A DNA stretch of 32,846 bases from Candidatus Neomicrothrix sp. UBA2110 (GTDB lineage: Bacteria; Actinomycetota; Acidimicrobiia; Acidimicrobiales; Poriferisodalaceae): the NCBI GenBank assembly GCA_002331465.1, contig DCYM01000160.1, positions 1 through 32,846 of the forward strand, written 5' to 3'. Position 1 is the stretch's first letter. Each line of letters begins with the position of its first letter. This document shows positions 13,948 through 22,136 of the stretch, piece after piece. A model generated the notes under the pieces. That model saw only the letters and a list, made by a program, of their open reading frames with translations, was not told the DNA's origin and made no database searches. Position numbers and translations under genes: made by a program.

Positions 13948-16900
13948 ATGATCGACGCCTGAGGATCGAGAAACTCCTGAAGTGGTCGCACGGTTAACGG
14001 ATTAGACATCCATTCCCCTAATCCGACCGCAGCAGCTCGGGCTGCGGCTACCGTCGTGAGGCAAGGCACCTTGTGGGCCGTGGATGCGAAACGGATCCGG
14101 CGGCCATCGCTGCGCGGTCCGCGTCCTCGTGGAGTGTTGACGACCAACTTGACTTGACCGGCTCCGATGAGTTCAACAGCATCAACTCCGGCGCTAATCT
14201 CTTGTCCTTCCTCGCTTAGCTTGGCGACGACAGTTTCCACCTTAACGCCGTGGTTCTCTAGGAATTTTGCTGTTCCTGAGGTTGCGGCGATCTCAAACCC
14301 AAGTTCTAAAAATCCTTTGGCAGCTTCTAACCCCTGGTCTTTGTCTCTGTCTGCAAGCGAGAAAAAAACCGTCCCGGCGAGAGGTAGGCCCTCGCCTGCT
14401 GCAATTTGACTCTTAGCGAAGGCCAATCCGAAAGTGCGGTCGATTCCCATGACCTCTCCGGTTGATCGCATCTCTGGTCCCAGGACAGTGTCTACATCGG
14501 GGAAGCGTTGAAAAGGAAGCACAGCCTCTTTAACCGCGACATGTCCTTCACGGATAGCTTCTGGTAACGCTCCTGAAGCGCGCAATTGCGCGAGGGTTTC
14601 GCCTGCCATGACCCGTGCCGCGACTTTTGCGAGCTGCACTCCGGTTGCTTTGGCGACAAAAGGCACGGTCCGTGAGGCTCGGGGGTTTGCTTCGATAACG
14701 AACACTTGTCCTTGCTTGACGGCAAACTGAACATTCAACAGACCGACCACATCGAGCCGGTCGGCAATGCGTTTCGTGTACTCAATGATTACTTTTTGTG
14801 TTTCTTGAGAGAGGTTTGGGGGTGGGATCGCGCAGGCACTGTCCCCTGAATGCACGCCAGCTTCTTCCACATGTTCAAGAATTCCTCCAAGAACAAATGC
14901 GCCAGTGTTGTCTCGAATCGAATCAACATCTACTTCGATTGCATCCTCTAAGAATCGGTCGATAAGCACTGGGCGGTCGGAAGCAAGTCCCCCTTCGCGA
15001 CCGAGTCCACCGAAAGCAGCCAGCTCTGTCATAGCGGTTTGTAATTCCTCTAAGCCGTAGACGATGGTCATCGCGCGACCACCTAAGACATAGCTTGGTC
15101 GGACCAAGGCTGGGAATCCGATTCGATCACAGATCGCGGACGCTTGATCGAACGTTACGGCTGTTCCGCCCGGCGGTTGAGGGATCTCTAGCTGAGCACA
15201 TAACGAATTCCAGCGTTCGCGATCCTCAGCTAGGTCAATGGAATCCGGTGAAGTTCCACGGACTAGTTCGATGGGCAGGGCCGACGCTAACTTCAGCGGA
15301 GTTTGGCCGCCGAGACTAACGATGATGCCGGCTGGTTGTTCCGCTTCAATAATGTTCAGGACGTCTTCGAGGGTCACTGGTTCGAAATAAAGTCGATCAG
15401 AGGTGTCGTAGTCCGTCGAGACGGTCTCTGGGTTGCAGTTAACCATGACTGTCTCGTACCCAGCTTCCGCGAGCGCGAAGCTTGCGTGCACGCAGCAATA
15501 ATCAAATTCGATCCCTTGGCCAATCCGATTTGGGCCCGATCCGAGAATCATCATCCGAGGTCGACTTCCGGGACGTATTTCGTCTTCGTCTTCATATGTC
15601 GAGTAGTGGTATGGAGTAAGGGCGTCGAATTCGGCGGCGCAAGTGTCAACAGTCTTGAAAGTTGTTTGGACTCCTTTGTCAATGCGAGAAGCCCGGACCG
15701 CCATTTCGTCCTCTTGGAGTAGATATCCCAGTTGAGCGTCCGAAAAGCCGAGTTGCTTTGCCCGACGCCATCCTGATTTGGTGAGATCCGATAATGAAGA
15801 CTGCTCCAGATGTAAGCGTTCTTCGACGATCATGAGCATTTGATCGAGAAACCAATGATCGATTTCGCACGCATCGTGAATGTCGCCGAGTGATACGCCG
15901 CGTCGCATGAGTTCGGCAATCTGGAATAACCGGTCCGGTGTCGGAATGCATATCGCTGTTAGGAGATCCTTTTGGTCTTGGTCAAGGTATTGATTTTCTC
16001 CCGGGTCCGCATTTAGTCCGGTTCGACCTTGTTCGAGTGATCGAATTCCTTTTTGGAGACTCTCTGGAAACGTTCTTCCAATTGACATTGCCTCGCCTAC
16101 GGATTGCATTTGAGGTCCGAGCACTCCTGAAGCCCCGGGAAGCTTTTCGAAAGCCCACCGTGGGATTTTCGTGACCACGTAGTCAATCGTCGGTTCGAAG
16201 CTGGCAGGGGTTTTTTGGGTGATGTCGTTGGTGATCTCGTCAAGGCGGTAGCCCACTGCGAGCCGTGCCGCTATTTTCGCTATCGGAAATCCGGTGGCTT
16301 TCGATGCGAGCGCTGAGCTTCTGCTAACGCGTGGGTTCATCTCGATGATAATTTGCTCGCCTGATTCAGGGTGCACCGCGAATTGCACATTGGAACCACC
16401 AGTCTCCACCCCTACTCGGCGAATACATGCGAACGCTGAATTTCGCATTTTCTGGTATTCGACGTCAGAAAGAGTTTGTGCGGGGGCAACGGTGACCGAA
16501 TCACCAGTATGAACGCCCATTGCATCAACATTTTCGATGGAACAGATCACCACGCAGTTGTCAGCGTGGTCCCTCATCACTTCAAGTTCGTATTCTTTCC
16601 AGCCTTTGATTGATTGTTCAATCAAAATTTCCGATATCGGGCTGGCATCTAATCCCAGGGCAGCTACCCGTTCAAATTCCTCGGTGGTGTAAGCAAATGC
16701 TGTGCCTTTTCCGCCCAAGATGTAGGCGGGGCGGATGATGACTGGTAGACCGATCTCGTCGACTGCGGCCATCGCTTCGTCCATGGTGTGCGCAATTTCA
16801 GATTGTGCGCAGTTCAGTCCGATTTCCTCCATCGCGCGTCTAAAAAGACCGCGGTCTTCGGCAGTGGCAATAGCTTCGCCACTCGCTCCAATCATTTCGA

Positions 16901-17237
16901 CTTCGTATTGGGCTAAAACACCAGCTTCCAAAAGCTCAGTAGCGAGGTTGAGTGCCGTTTGCCCTCCCAAGGTAGGCAGAAGGGCATCCGGTCGTTCGCG
17001 TTCGATAATTGCGGTAAGAACATCGACCTCAAGCGGCTCAATGTAAGTAGCGTCCGCGAATTCTGGGTCGGTCATAATGGTGGCGGGATTGGAGTTGGCG
17101 AGGATGACGCGGTATCCCTCGTCGCGTAATACGCGACACGCTTGAGTACCCGAGTAGTCAAACTCGCAGGCTTGGCCGATAACGATGGGCCCTGAACCGA
17201 TGATGAGGATGCTCTCAATGTCGTCACGGCGCGGCAT
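13944..17237 (-). CDS. carB: Carbamoyl-phosphate synthase large subunit
   Basis: 1097 residues, full length. CarB makes carbamoyl phosphate from bicarbonate, ATP and ammonia passed from CarA. The two ATP-grasp halves are clear: the first starts with LIIGSGPIVIGQACEFDYSG, the second (near 560) with ILGSGPNRIGQGIEFDYC. Between them lies the oligomerisation domain (about 400-550). The end is an MGS-like allosteric domain (about 940-1097) with the TSGTAKFLENHG and NTPRG segments, where effectors such as UMP bind in homologues. The ATG shares one base with the carA stop (TGATG), and its own stop overlaps pyrD by ATGA. No disruption is seen. Confidence 0.98.
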   Translation of the reverse strand: MPRRDDIESILIIGSGPIVIGQACEFDYSGTQACRVLRDEGYRVILANSNPATIMTDPEFADATYIEPLEVDVLTAIIERERPDALLPTLGGQTALNLATELLEAGVLAQYEVEMIGASGEAIATAEDRGLFRRAMEEIGLNCAQSEIAHTMDEAMAAVDEIGLPVIIRPAYILGGKGTAFAYTTEEFERVAALGLDASPISEILIEQSIKGWKEYELEVMRDHADNCVVICSIENVDAMGVHTGDSVTVAPAQTLSDVEYQKMRNSAFACIRRVGVETGGSNVQFAVHPESGEQIIIEMNPRVSRSSALASKATGFPIAKIAARLAVGYRLDEITNDITQKTPASFEPTIDYVVTKIPRWAFEKLPGASGVLGPQMQSVGEAMSIGRTFPESLQKGIRSLEQGRTGLNADPGENQYLDQDQKDLLTAICIPTPDRLFQIAELMRRGVSLGDIHDACEIDHWFLDQMLMIVEERLHLEQSSLSDLTKSGWRRAKQLGFSDAQLGYLLQEDEMAVRASRIDKGVQTTFKTVDTCAAEFDALTPYHYSTYEDEDEIRPGSRPRMMILGSGPNRIGQGIEFDYCCVHASFALAEAGYETVMVNCNPETVSTDYDTSDRLYFEPVTLEDVLNIIEAEQPAGIIVSLGGQTPLKLASALPIELVRGTSPDSIDLAEDRERWNSLCAQLEIPQPPGGTAVTFDQASAICDRIGFPALVRPSYVLGGRAMTIVYGLEELQTAMTELAAFGGLGREGGLASDRPVLIDRFLEDAIEVDVDSIRDNTGAFVLGGILEHVEEAGVHSGDSACAIPPPNLSQETQKVIIEYTKRIADRLDVVGLLNVQFAVKQGQVFVIEANPRASRTVPFVAKATGVQLAKVAARVMAGETLAQLRASGALPEAIREGHVAVKEAVLPFQRFPDVDTVLGPEMRSTGEVMGIDRTFGLAFAKSQIAAGEGLPLAGTVFFSLADRDKDQGLEAAKGFLELGFEIAATSGTAKFLENHGVKVETVVAKLSEEGQEISAGVDAVELIGAGQVKLVVNTPRGRGPRSDGRRIRFASTAHKVPCLTTVAAARAAAVGLGEWMSNPLTVRPLQEFLDPQASII

Positions 17238-18325
17238 CAGTTGGTCCTCCCATGAAATGAATTCATTAGGTCCGCGAATTGTTGAAACAAGTAACGGGAG
17301 TCATGTGGCCCGGGGCTGGCCTCAGGGTGGTACTGCACGCTGAAGGCCGGAATGTCGTTACAGCGCAAACCCTCAAGGGTGTCATCGTTCAAACACACGT
17401 GGGTCTCGGTCACTCCCGGCACCGATCCGGACTCAATTGCGAAATTGTGGTTCTGGCTTGTGATTTCGATCCGCCCGTTATCAATGTTTCTGACAGGGAC
17501 GTTGCCGCCGTGGTGCCCGAACTTCATTTTGTAGGATTTGCCGCCGAGTGCAAGAGAAAGAACTTGGTGACCTAGACATATTCCAAACACCGGCACGTGT
17601 CCTAGGAGATCACCGAGAGCTTTTGTAACTTGCCCAGCCATTGTCGGATCGCCGGGGCCATTAGAAAGAAAGACCCCGTGTGGTTCGAGTGCACGCACTT
17701 GTTCGCCGGTTGTCTCGGCTGGTACTACATGAACCGTTGCGATCTCAGCTAACTGCTCGACTATGGATCTTTTGATGCCTAAGTCGTAGGCGACAATTCG
17801 ACGAGGGGCGTCACCTAACGAATATGCCCGGGGTGTCGTTACTTTGCTTACGAGATCCACACCGGTTGTACCAACTTCAGATTTGGCTGCCATCGCTAGA
17901 GATTCCTCAGAAGAGAAACCAAAGGCGCCAGGCATCGCCCCATTTCGTCGCACGTGTCTGGTGAGACGGCGGGTGTCAACCCCTGAGATCCCAGGTACGC
18001 CTTCGTCGCGAAGATAACTGTCTAGATCGTCTTCGCTCCGCCAATTGGACCGGTGCCGCGTTAACTCGCGGACTATGACCCCTCGGCAAAAGGGTTGGCG
18101 GGCTTCTACATCAAGGGCGGAAACCCCATAATTGCCAATGTGTGGATACGTGAAGTTGATGATCTGCCCGGCATAGGACGGGTCGGTTATCACTTCTTGG
18201 TAGCCACTAAGCACTGTGTTAAAGACCACTTCTCCAGAAGTGACTTCAACTTCAGCGCCGATTAATTCTCCTTCGAACACAGCTCCATCAGCTAGGACCA
18301 ATGCTCCTTCACGAACCTGACTCAC
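17237..18325 (-). CDS. carA: Carbamoyl-phosphate synthase small (glutaminase) subunit
   Basis: 362 residues. CarA hydrolyses glutamine and channels ammonia to CarB. The N-terminal CarA-specific domain contains the GEVVFNT-SGYQE-TDPSYAGQI region. The class I glutamine amidotransferase domain (from about 175) has the triad Cys250 (GICLGHQ), His333 and Glu335 (QYHPEASPGP). GTG start with AGGTG about 6 nt upstream. It lies 63 nt after pyrB, where most actinobacteria have pyrC; nothing coding is seen in that gap. The last base is shared with the carB start. Confidence 0.97.
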   Translation of the reverse strand: MSQVREGALVLADGAVFEGELIGAEVEVTSGEVVFNTVLSGYQEVITDPSYAGQIINFTYPHIGNYGVSALDVEARQPFCRGVIVRELTRHRSNWRSEDDLDSYLRDEGVPGISGVDTRRLTRHVRRNGAMPGAFGFSSEESLAMAAKSEVGTTGVDLVSKVTTPRAYSLGDAPRRIVAYDLGIKRSIVEQLAEIATVHVVPAETTGEQVRALEPHGVFLSNGPGDPTMAGQVTKALGDLLGHVPVFGICLGHQVLSLALGGKSYKMKFGHHGGNVPVRNIDNGRIEITSQNHNFAIESGSVPGVTETHVCLNDDTLEGLRCNDIPAFSVQYHPEASPGPHDSRYLFQQFADLMNSFHGRTN

Positions 18326-18388
18326 CTAATCACCTGACTGTCCAATGCCGGAGGGCGTTGTGTGTGCAGCGGTCTCAAACGGAAATCG

Positions 18389-19342
18389 TCAATCAATCTC
18401 GACCCCCGACCCCAAGAGGCGGAATAGAACAGCCATTCGCACCGGCACGCCATTTGTGACTTGTTGTTTGATCAAAACATTTTTCCGGTTATCGAGCACT
18501 GTTTCGGCTATTTCAATTCCGCGATTGACGGGCCCTGGGTGCATAATCACAACTTCGTCCCGTAGGTCGGCTGCGCGGGTTTCAGTCATCCCGTATCTCT
18601 GGACGTACTCGTCAACTGAAGGAACCAGCCCTTCTTTCATTCGCTCGTTCTGGATTCTTAATAAGCCAACTGCGTCAAACGTGGGAAGAACAGAATCGAG
18701 GTCTTCACAAATTTCGACAGGCCAATCTTCCAGGTTGGGCGGTTGCAAAGACTCCGGAGCGACCAAAGTCACAGTTGCACCCAGGGAGGTATATGCATGT
18801 ACATCGCTTCGCGCTACACGGCTGTGCTTAACGTCGCCGATGATGCCTATATGAATCCCCGACAAAGACGCATCTGACCCCGCCAACCCATGAAAATGCT
18901 GGCAGAGCGTGTACGCGTCGAGTAGCCCTTGAGTCGGATGGGCGTTGGATCCATCCCCGGCATTAATGACCGACGGGGCCACTCCTACCCCATCGGCAAT
19001 TTTCCTGGGTAGGCCGCTCGAATAATGTCGAATAATGAGGGCATCGACCCCAAGCGCGTGGATTGTCTCGACCGTGTCTAGGATCGATTCGCCTTTCGAA
19101 AGAGATGAAGTATGGGTTGGAAACTCGAGGACATCTGCCGAGAGTCTGTTTGCCGCGAGGTCAAAGGACATGCGCGTCCGGGTGGAGTCCTCAAAAAAAA
19201 GCATCGCTATCGTTCGCCCTCGTAAGGCGGGAACTTTCGGGATCGGTCGTTGTGAAACTTCGACAAAGCGGTCGGTGAGATAAAGCAACTCTTTAATTTC
19301 ACCGGTTTCAAGATCCTTGAGATCGATTAAGTGGTTACTCAT
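18389..19342 (-). CDS. pyrB: Aspartate carbamoyltransferase catalytic chain
   Basis: 317 residues. PyrB condenses carbamoyl phosphate and aspartate, the committed pyrimidine step. Motifs: carbamoyl phosphate loop STRTR at 53-57, SSLSKGES with Lys83 from the neighbouring subunit, and HPTQGLLD. The MHPGPVNRG segment near the C-terminus is the aspartate-loop end typical of pyrB rather than argF. No regulatory pyrI gene is seen, as usual in Gram-positive lineages. The ATG overlaps the pyrR stop (ATGA), so PyrR control of pyrR translation could reach pyrB. Confidence 0.97.
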   Translation of the reverse strand: MSNHLIDLKDLETGEIKELLYLTDRFVEVSQRPIPKVPALRGRTIAMLFFEDSTRTRMSFDLAANRLSADVLEFPTHTSSLSKGESILDTVETIHALGVDALIIRHYSSGLPRKIADGVGVAPSVINAGDGSNAHPTQGLLDAYTLCQHFHGLAGSDASLSGIHIGIIGDVKHSRVARSDVHAYTSLGATVTLVAPESLQPPNLEDWPVEICEDLDSVLPTFDAVGLLRIQNERMKEGLVPSVDEYVQRYGMTETRAADLRDEVVIMHPGPVNRGIEIAETVLDNRKNVLIKQQVTNGVPVRMAVLFRLLGSGVEID

Positions 19343-19905
19343 TTGCGCATCTCTCCTAGCAAAACTCCTTCGGGGTTGACGTCTACTACTTCGTCTCGGC
19401 GAGTGGGGAGGTTTTTCCCGACGAAATCTGGTCGGATGGGTAGTTCGCGGTGACCTCGATCAATGACGACAGCAAGTTGCACCGAGCGTGGACGGCCGAA
19501 GTCAGTTAGGGCGTCTAGGGCGGCACGGATTGTCCGCCCCGTGAACAGGACATCGTCAACCAAAACAACGATCTTGGCTGAAAGGTCTACTGGGATGTCT
19601 GTCTCGGCTTCTGGCATGACAGGCCGAAGGCCGATGTCATCGCGATACAGCGCTACGTCGAGCGTTCCCATCGGTACGTCCACCCCATCGATCTTGAAGA
19701 GCGAGCGCGCTATTAGTCGAGCTATTTTCACACCGCCGGTTTGCAGTGCAACGAGCACAACATCTTCCAGACCCTGGTTACGCTCAATGATTTCGTGACT
19801 AATACGAGTGAGGGCACGCTCAACTTGCGCTGCGTCAAGAACAGTCGTTCGAGCAACGAAAACGCCTCCATATGGAGGCGTCATTCGGCGCTCGCGGTCG
19901 GCCAC
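19339..19905 (-). CDS. pyrR: PyrR, pyr mRNA-binding attenuation protein / UPRTase
   Basis: 188 residues. PyrR binds a hairpin in pyr leaders when UMP/UTP is high and has weak uracil phosphoribosyltransferase activity. The PRPP loop is VLVDDVLFTGRT (114-125). The PyrR-typical GHRELPIRPDFVGKNLPT region follows (151-168). The GTG at 19905 is chosen because AGGAAGGA lies 6 nt upstream; the Met at 19884 has no ribosome site. The first gene of the pyr unit, with a PyrR-type hairpin directly before its ribosome site and a 20-bp palindrome at codons 9-15. This arrangement suggests autoregulation at the level of translation, as shown for Mycobacterium smegmatis. Confidence 0.96.
   Translation of the reverse strand: MADRERRMTPPYGGVFVARTTVLDAAQVERALTRISHEIIERNQGLEDVVLVALQTGGVKIARLIARSLFKIDGVDVPMGTLDVALYRDDIGLRPVMPEAETDIPVDLSAKIVVLVDDVLFTGRTIRAALDALTDFGRPRSVQLAVVIDRGHRELPIRPDFVGKNLPTRRDEVVDVNPEGVLLGEMRK
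19862..19881. repeat. 20-bp perfect palindrome inside the start of pyrR
   Basis: ACGCCTCC-ATAT-GGAGGCGT is fully self-complementary and lies 25-44 nt after the first base of pyrR. In the pyrR mRNA it would make an 8-bp GC-rich stem with a 4-nt loop, followed by U residues (four counting the last stem base). It could be an attenuator-like hairpin, a translation brake, or a site for a dimeric DNA-binding protein. It codes for Thr-Pro-Pro-Tyr-Gly-Gly-Val. Confidence 0.7.
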
Positions 19906-19911
19906 TCCTGT

Positions 19912-19919
19912 TCCTTCCT
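19912..19919 (-). promoter_or_regulatory. Shine-Dalgarno of pyrR
   Basis: AGGAAGGA on the minus strand, 6 nt before the GTG at 19905. It touches the 3' side of the PyrR-type hairpin, so protein bound there would cover it. Confidence 0.7.
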
Positions 19920-19945
19920 GTCCGTTTGAGCCTCACGGGACTCAG
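19918..19945 (-). promoter_or_regulatory. PyrR-binding RNA hairpin in the pyr leader
   Basis: Read on the minus strand, AGTCCCGTGAGGCT followed by CAAACGGAC matches the PyrR-binding consensus remembered from Bacillus leaders (AGUCCAGAGAGGCU...GGA). It folds with a lower CTG/CAG stem, an unpaired AG, an upper TCC/GGA stem and a GAGG-containing loop, as described for PyrR sites. There is one copy only. It abuts the pyrR ribosome site with no room for a classical terminator/antiterminator, so block of translation by UMP-bound PyrR is the likely mode (inference). Confidence 0.75.
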
Positions 19946-19962
19946 TTCACGGTCAGGTGGGC

Positions 19963-19968
19963 ATCTTA
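19963..19968 (-). promoter_or_regulatory. Possible -10 element of the pyr promoter
   Basis: TAAGAT on the minus strand, about 20 nt upstream of the PyrR hairpin, matches TATAAT at four of six bases. No convincing -35 element lies at the normal distance, which is common in actinobacteria. A start just downstream would give a leader of about 50 nt that contains the whole hairpin. Confidence 0.25.
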
Positions 19969-19997
19969 GCCGCGCGTGTGCGCCGATCCCATCACCC

Positions 19998-20023
19998 AAA
20001 AAGAGTAGCTAATGGCCTCACTC
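19998..20023 (-). terminator. Weak intrinsic terminator after nusB
   Basis: From the last nusB codon, GAGT pairs with ACTC and, inside a 2-nt bulge, GGC pairs with GCT around CATTA. Five T residues follow directly. It could end the aroE-nusB transcript before the pyr unit. The stem is short and imperfect. Confidence 0.35.
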
Positions 20024-20437
20024 AAAACGTCGCGCCGCTGCTCCAAGAACGCCATTGATGAAGCGGCCGCTCTCTTCTGTGGCGCCGAACCTATTCCCCA
20101 ATTCGACGGCCTCATTTATCACGACAGCTACAGGTGCGTCACGGTGGAGTAACTCGTGGACTCCGAGGCGGAGAATCCAGAGGTCCAACATGCCGAGCCG
20201 GTCGAGTGACCATTCTTGTGTCAGTAGGGAGCCAATTTCAGCATCAAGCTGTTCAACATTGCTCGTCACACCCAGCACGAGTTGAATAACGAAAGGGTCG
20301 AGTGTCACAAGCTGATTTTCAAGAATTTCAGCAGCTGGTGCTGCTCGGAGTTCCGCTTCATAGAGCAGCTCGATCGCCCGCTCCCGCGCTTCTCGACGTT
20401 GCGCCGCCGGTTTTGGCGCGAATGGATCTTCAGTCAC
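20018..20437 (-). CDS. nusB: Transcription antitermination factor NusB
   Basis: 139 residues, the usual length. NusB with NusE (S10) binds boxA RNA and supports antitermination in rRNA operons. The all-helical family pattern is clear: RREARERAIELLYEAELR at the N-terminus, LDRLGMLDLWILRLGVHELL in the middle, and the hallmark PVAVVINEAVELGNRFG then GRFINGVLGAAAR near the end. GTG start, overlapping the efp stop by GTGA. A 112-nt gap to pyrR follows with a weak terminator and the PyrR leader; Streptomyces has bldD at this place, which is absent here. Confidence 0.96.
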   Translation of the reverse strand: MTEDPFAPKPAAQRREARERAIELLYEAELRAAPAAEILENQLVTLDPFVIQLVLGVTSNVEQLDAEIGSLLTQEWSLDRLGMLDLWILRLGVHELLHRDAPVAVVINEAVELGNRFGATEESGRFINGVLGAAARRFE

Positions 20438-21000
20438 TCGTTGGCTCTCTCGATGTACTCGCCGTTGCGAGTATCTACCTTAAGGCGCTCTCCTGTTTCG
20501 ATGAACAGCGGGACTTGAACCACTACCCCTGTCTCCATCGTTGCAGCCTTTCGAGCACCGGAGACGCGGTCTCCTTGGATACCGGGCTCGGTTTGGCTGA
20601 CGGTGAGTATCACTGATGCAGGAAGGTCTACCCCAACGATTTCGGCGCCATACATCTGCAGCACTGCAGCGTTGCCTTCGACCAAGTAGTCGGGCGCAGT
20701 GCCGAGTTGGTTCCTTTCCACCTGAAGTTGTTCATAGCTTTCGTTATCCATAAACACGAAGTCGGTGCCATCGGCGTAGAGATATTGCATCTCGCGTTTA
20801 TCGATGACCGCTCGCTCCATCTTCTCCCCAGAGCGGAAGGTTCGTTCTATGACAGCCCCGGTTCGAACATTTCGCAGTGTGGTCCGAACGAATGCGCCTC
20901 CCTTGCCTGGCTTCACGTGCTGGAACTCAGATATCTGAAACAGTCCGTTGTCAAGATCGATTGCCATTCCATTCTTGAAGTCCGATGGGGAGATCGCCAT
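20434..21000 (-). CDS. efp: Elongation factor P
   Basis: 188 residues from the ATG at 21000. EF-P enters the ribosomal E site and rescues stalling at polyproline. The family N-terminus MAISPSDFKNGMAID sets the start; the frame runs on to 21048 but those 16 residues are not family-like. The tip loop HVKPGKGGAFVR carries Lys33, the residue modified in E. coli (Lys34); no modification genes (epmA/B) are in the window, and many actinobacterial EF-Ps work unmodified. The C-terminal OB domain has GVVVQVPLFIETGE-LKVDTRNGEYIER. It ends within the nusB start. Confidence 0.97.
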   Translation of the reverse strand: MAISPSDFKNGMAIDLDNGLFQISEFQHVKPGKGGAFVRTTLRNVRTGAVIERTFRSGEKMERAVIDKREMQYLYADGTDFVFMDNESYEQLQVERNQLGTAPDYLVEGNAAVLQMYGAEIVGVDLPASVILTVSQTEPGIQGDRVSGARKAATMETGVVVQVPLFIETGERLKVDTRNGEYIERANE

Positions 21001-21044
21001 TCGTTTTCTTTCAGGATCTTGGGCGTCGCCGGGTGGCGAGCCAA

Positions 21045-22136
21045 TCAAACAAGTGAATCTTTCGGGGCGGAAGTAAGTCGGCGGGCACCTGAGGAAGTGA
21101 TCAAGACAGTGTCCTCCACACGCACACCGCCGAACCCGGGACGGTACACGCCGGGCTCGACAGTCACTACTTGACCCTCTTCAAGAATCGCCGAGCTCTG
21201 CGCATTGATCCAAGGCTCTTCATGAATTTCTAGGCCTACTCCGTGTCCTGTGCCGTGCACAAAATGATCCGCTAGACCCAAACGTTCGAGGTGTGATCTG
21301 CATGCAGAATCAACTTCGGATGCGGTGACTCCCGGCTGTACTGATTGATATCCCAGTTCTTGGGCATCAGTTACAGCGTCCAACATGTCCCAAGATTGTT
21401 CATCACCATCACCAATAATGAACGTCCGCGTCATGTCCGAGTGATAACCGTCGACCAACGCACCAAAATCTAAGATGACGAGATCACCCGGTTCTATGAC
21501 GCGGTGCGAGGGCTTCGCGTGAGGTAGCGCTGCGTTAGGTCCGCTGGCGCAGATCGTTTCAAATGAAAGCCCGTCGGCTCCGCTGGTCAGCATGGCGTAG
21601 TCCAGCGCTCGAGCGAATTCGATTTCTGTGGGCTGATTTCCTAACTCCGGGCGCAACTGGGCTAAGGCTCGGTCCGCGATTGTCGCCGCAGCCTCAATAC
21701 GAGCAATTTCTGTTGGCTCCTTGGATTTTCTGAGGTTCGAGATAATCCCTGATGTCGGCCGTACCTCTGGTTTTATCTTCTCGCGAAGCTCTTCCGCTTC
21801 CATCCAGCTGATCCGGTCAGCTTCAAGGGCTACCGTCCTGAACCCCTCAAGGTGGCTAGCGATTAGGGCGTTCTGTTCGTTTACCCCTCCAATGTAAACT
21901 TTGATGTCCGTGCCCTGAGTTTCTGTCTCCGCTTGTTCCGCGTACCGGCCATCGGTTAGCAAATAGGCGGAAGCGTCGCTGATGAGAAGCTTCCCTGCCG
22001 AGCCGGTAAAACCGCTCAGCCATCTCAAACTGACAGTGTCCGAGGTCAGGAAACTCTCAACTGAACGGTCGCTCATCGAGCCGCGGAGACGAGCGAGTCG
22101 GTAGCCGCGTTCTATTGGCGGAAGGTCACGAATCAT
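21045..22136 (-). CDS. Xaa-Pro peptidase, M24 family (PepP/PepQ-like)
   Basis: 363 residues from the ATG at 22136. It has an N-terminal creatinase-like domain (about 1-135) and a C-terminal pita-bread M24 domain. All five metal ligands are present: Asp223 and Asp234 (LDFGALVDGYHSDMTRT), His298 (HGTGHGVGLEIHE), Glu327 (VEPGVY) and Glu341 (RVED). It should cut X-Pro bonds in the cytoplasm. The start is uncertain: 22136 overlaps aroQ by 11 nt and gives MIRDLPPIERG; the frame extends to a TTG at 22202, deep in aroQ. No start has a clear ribosome site, so coupling to aroQ is likely. The aroQ-peptidase-efp order is standard in many bacteria. Confidence 0.92.
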   Translation of the reverse strand: MIRDLPPIERGYRLARLRGSMSDRSVESFLTSDTVSLRWLSGFTGSAGKLLISDASAYLLTDGRYAEQAETETQGTDIKVYIGGVNEQNALIASHLEGFRTVALEADRISWMEAEELREKIKPEVRPTSGIISNLRKSKEPTEIARIEAAATIADRALAQLRPELGNQPTEIEFARALDYAMLTSGADGLSFETICASGPNAALPHAKPSHRVIEPGDLVILDFGALVDGYHSDMTRTFIIGDGDEQSWDMLDAVTDAQELGYQSVQPGVTASEVDSACRSHLERLGLADHFVHGTGHGVGLEIHEEPWINAQSSAILEEGQVVTVEPGVYRPGFGGVRVEDTVLITSSGARRLTSAPKDSLV

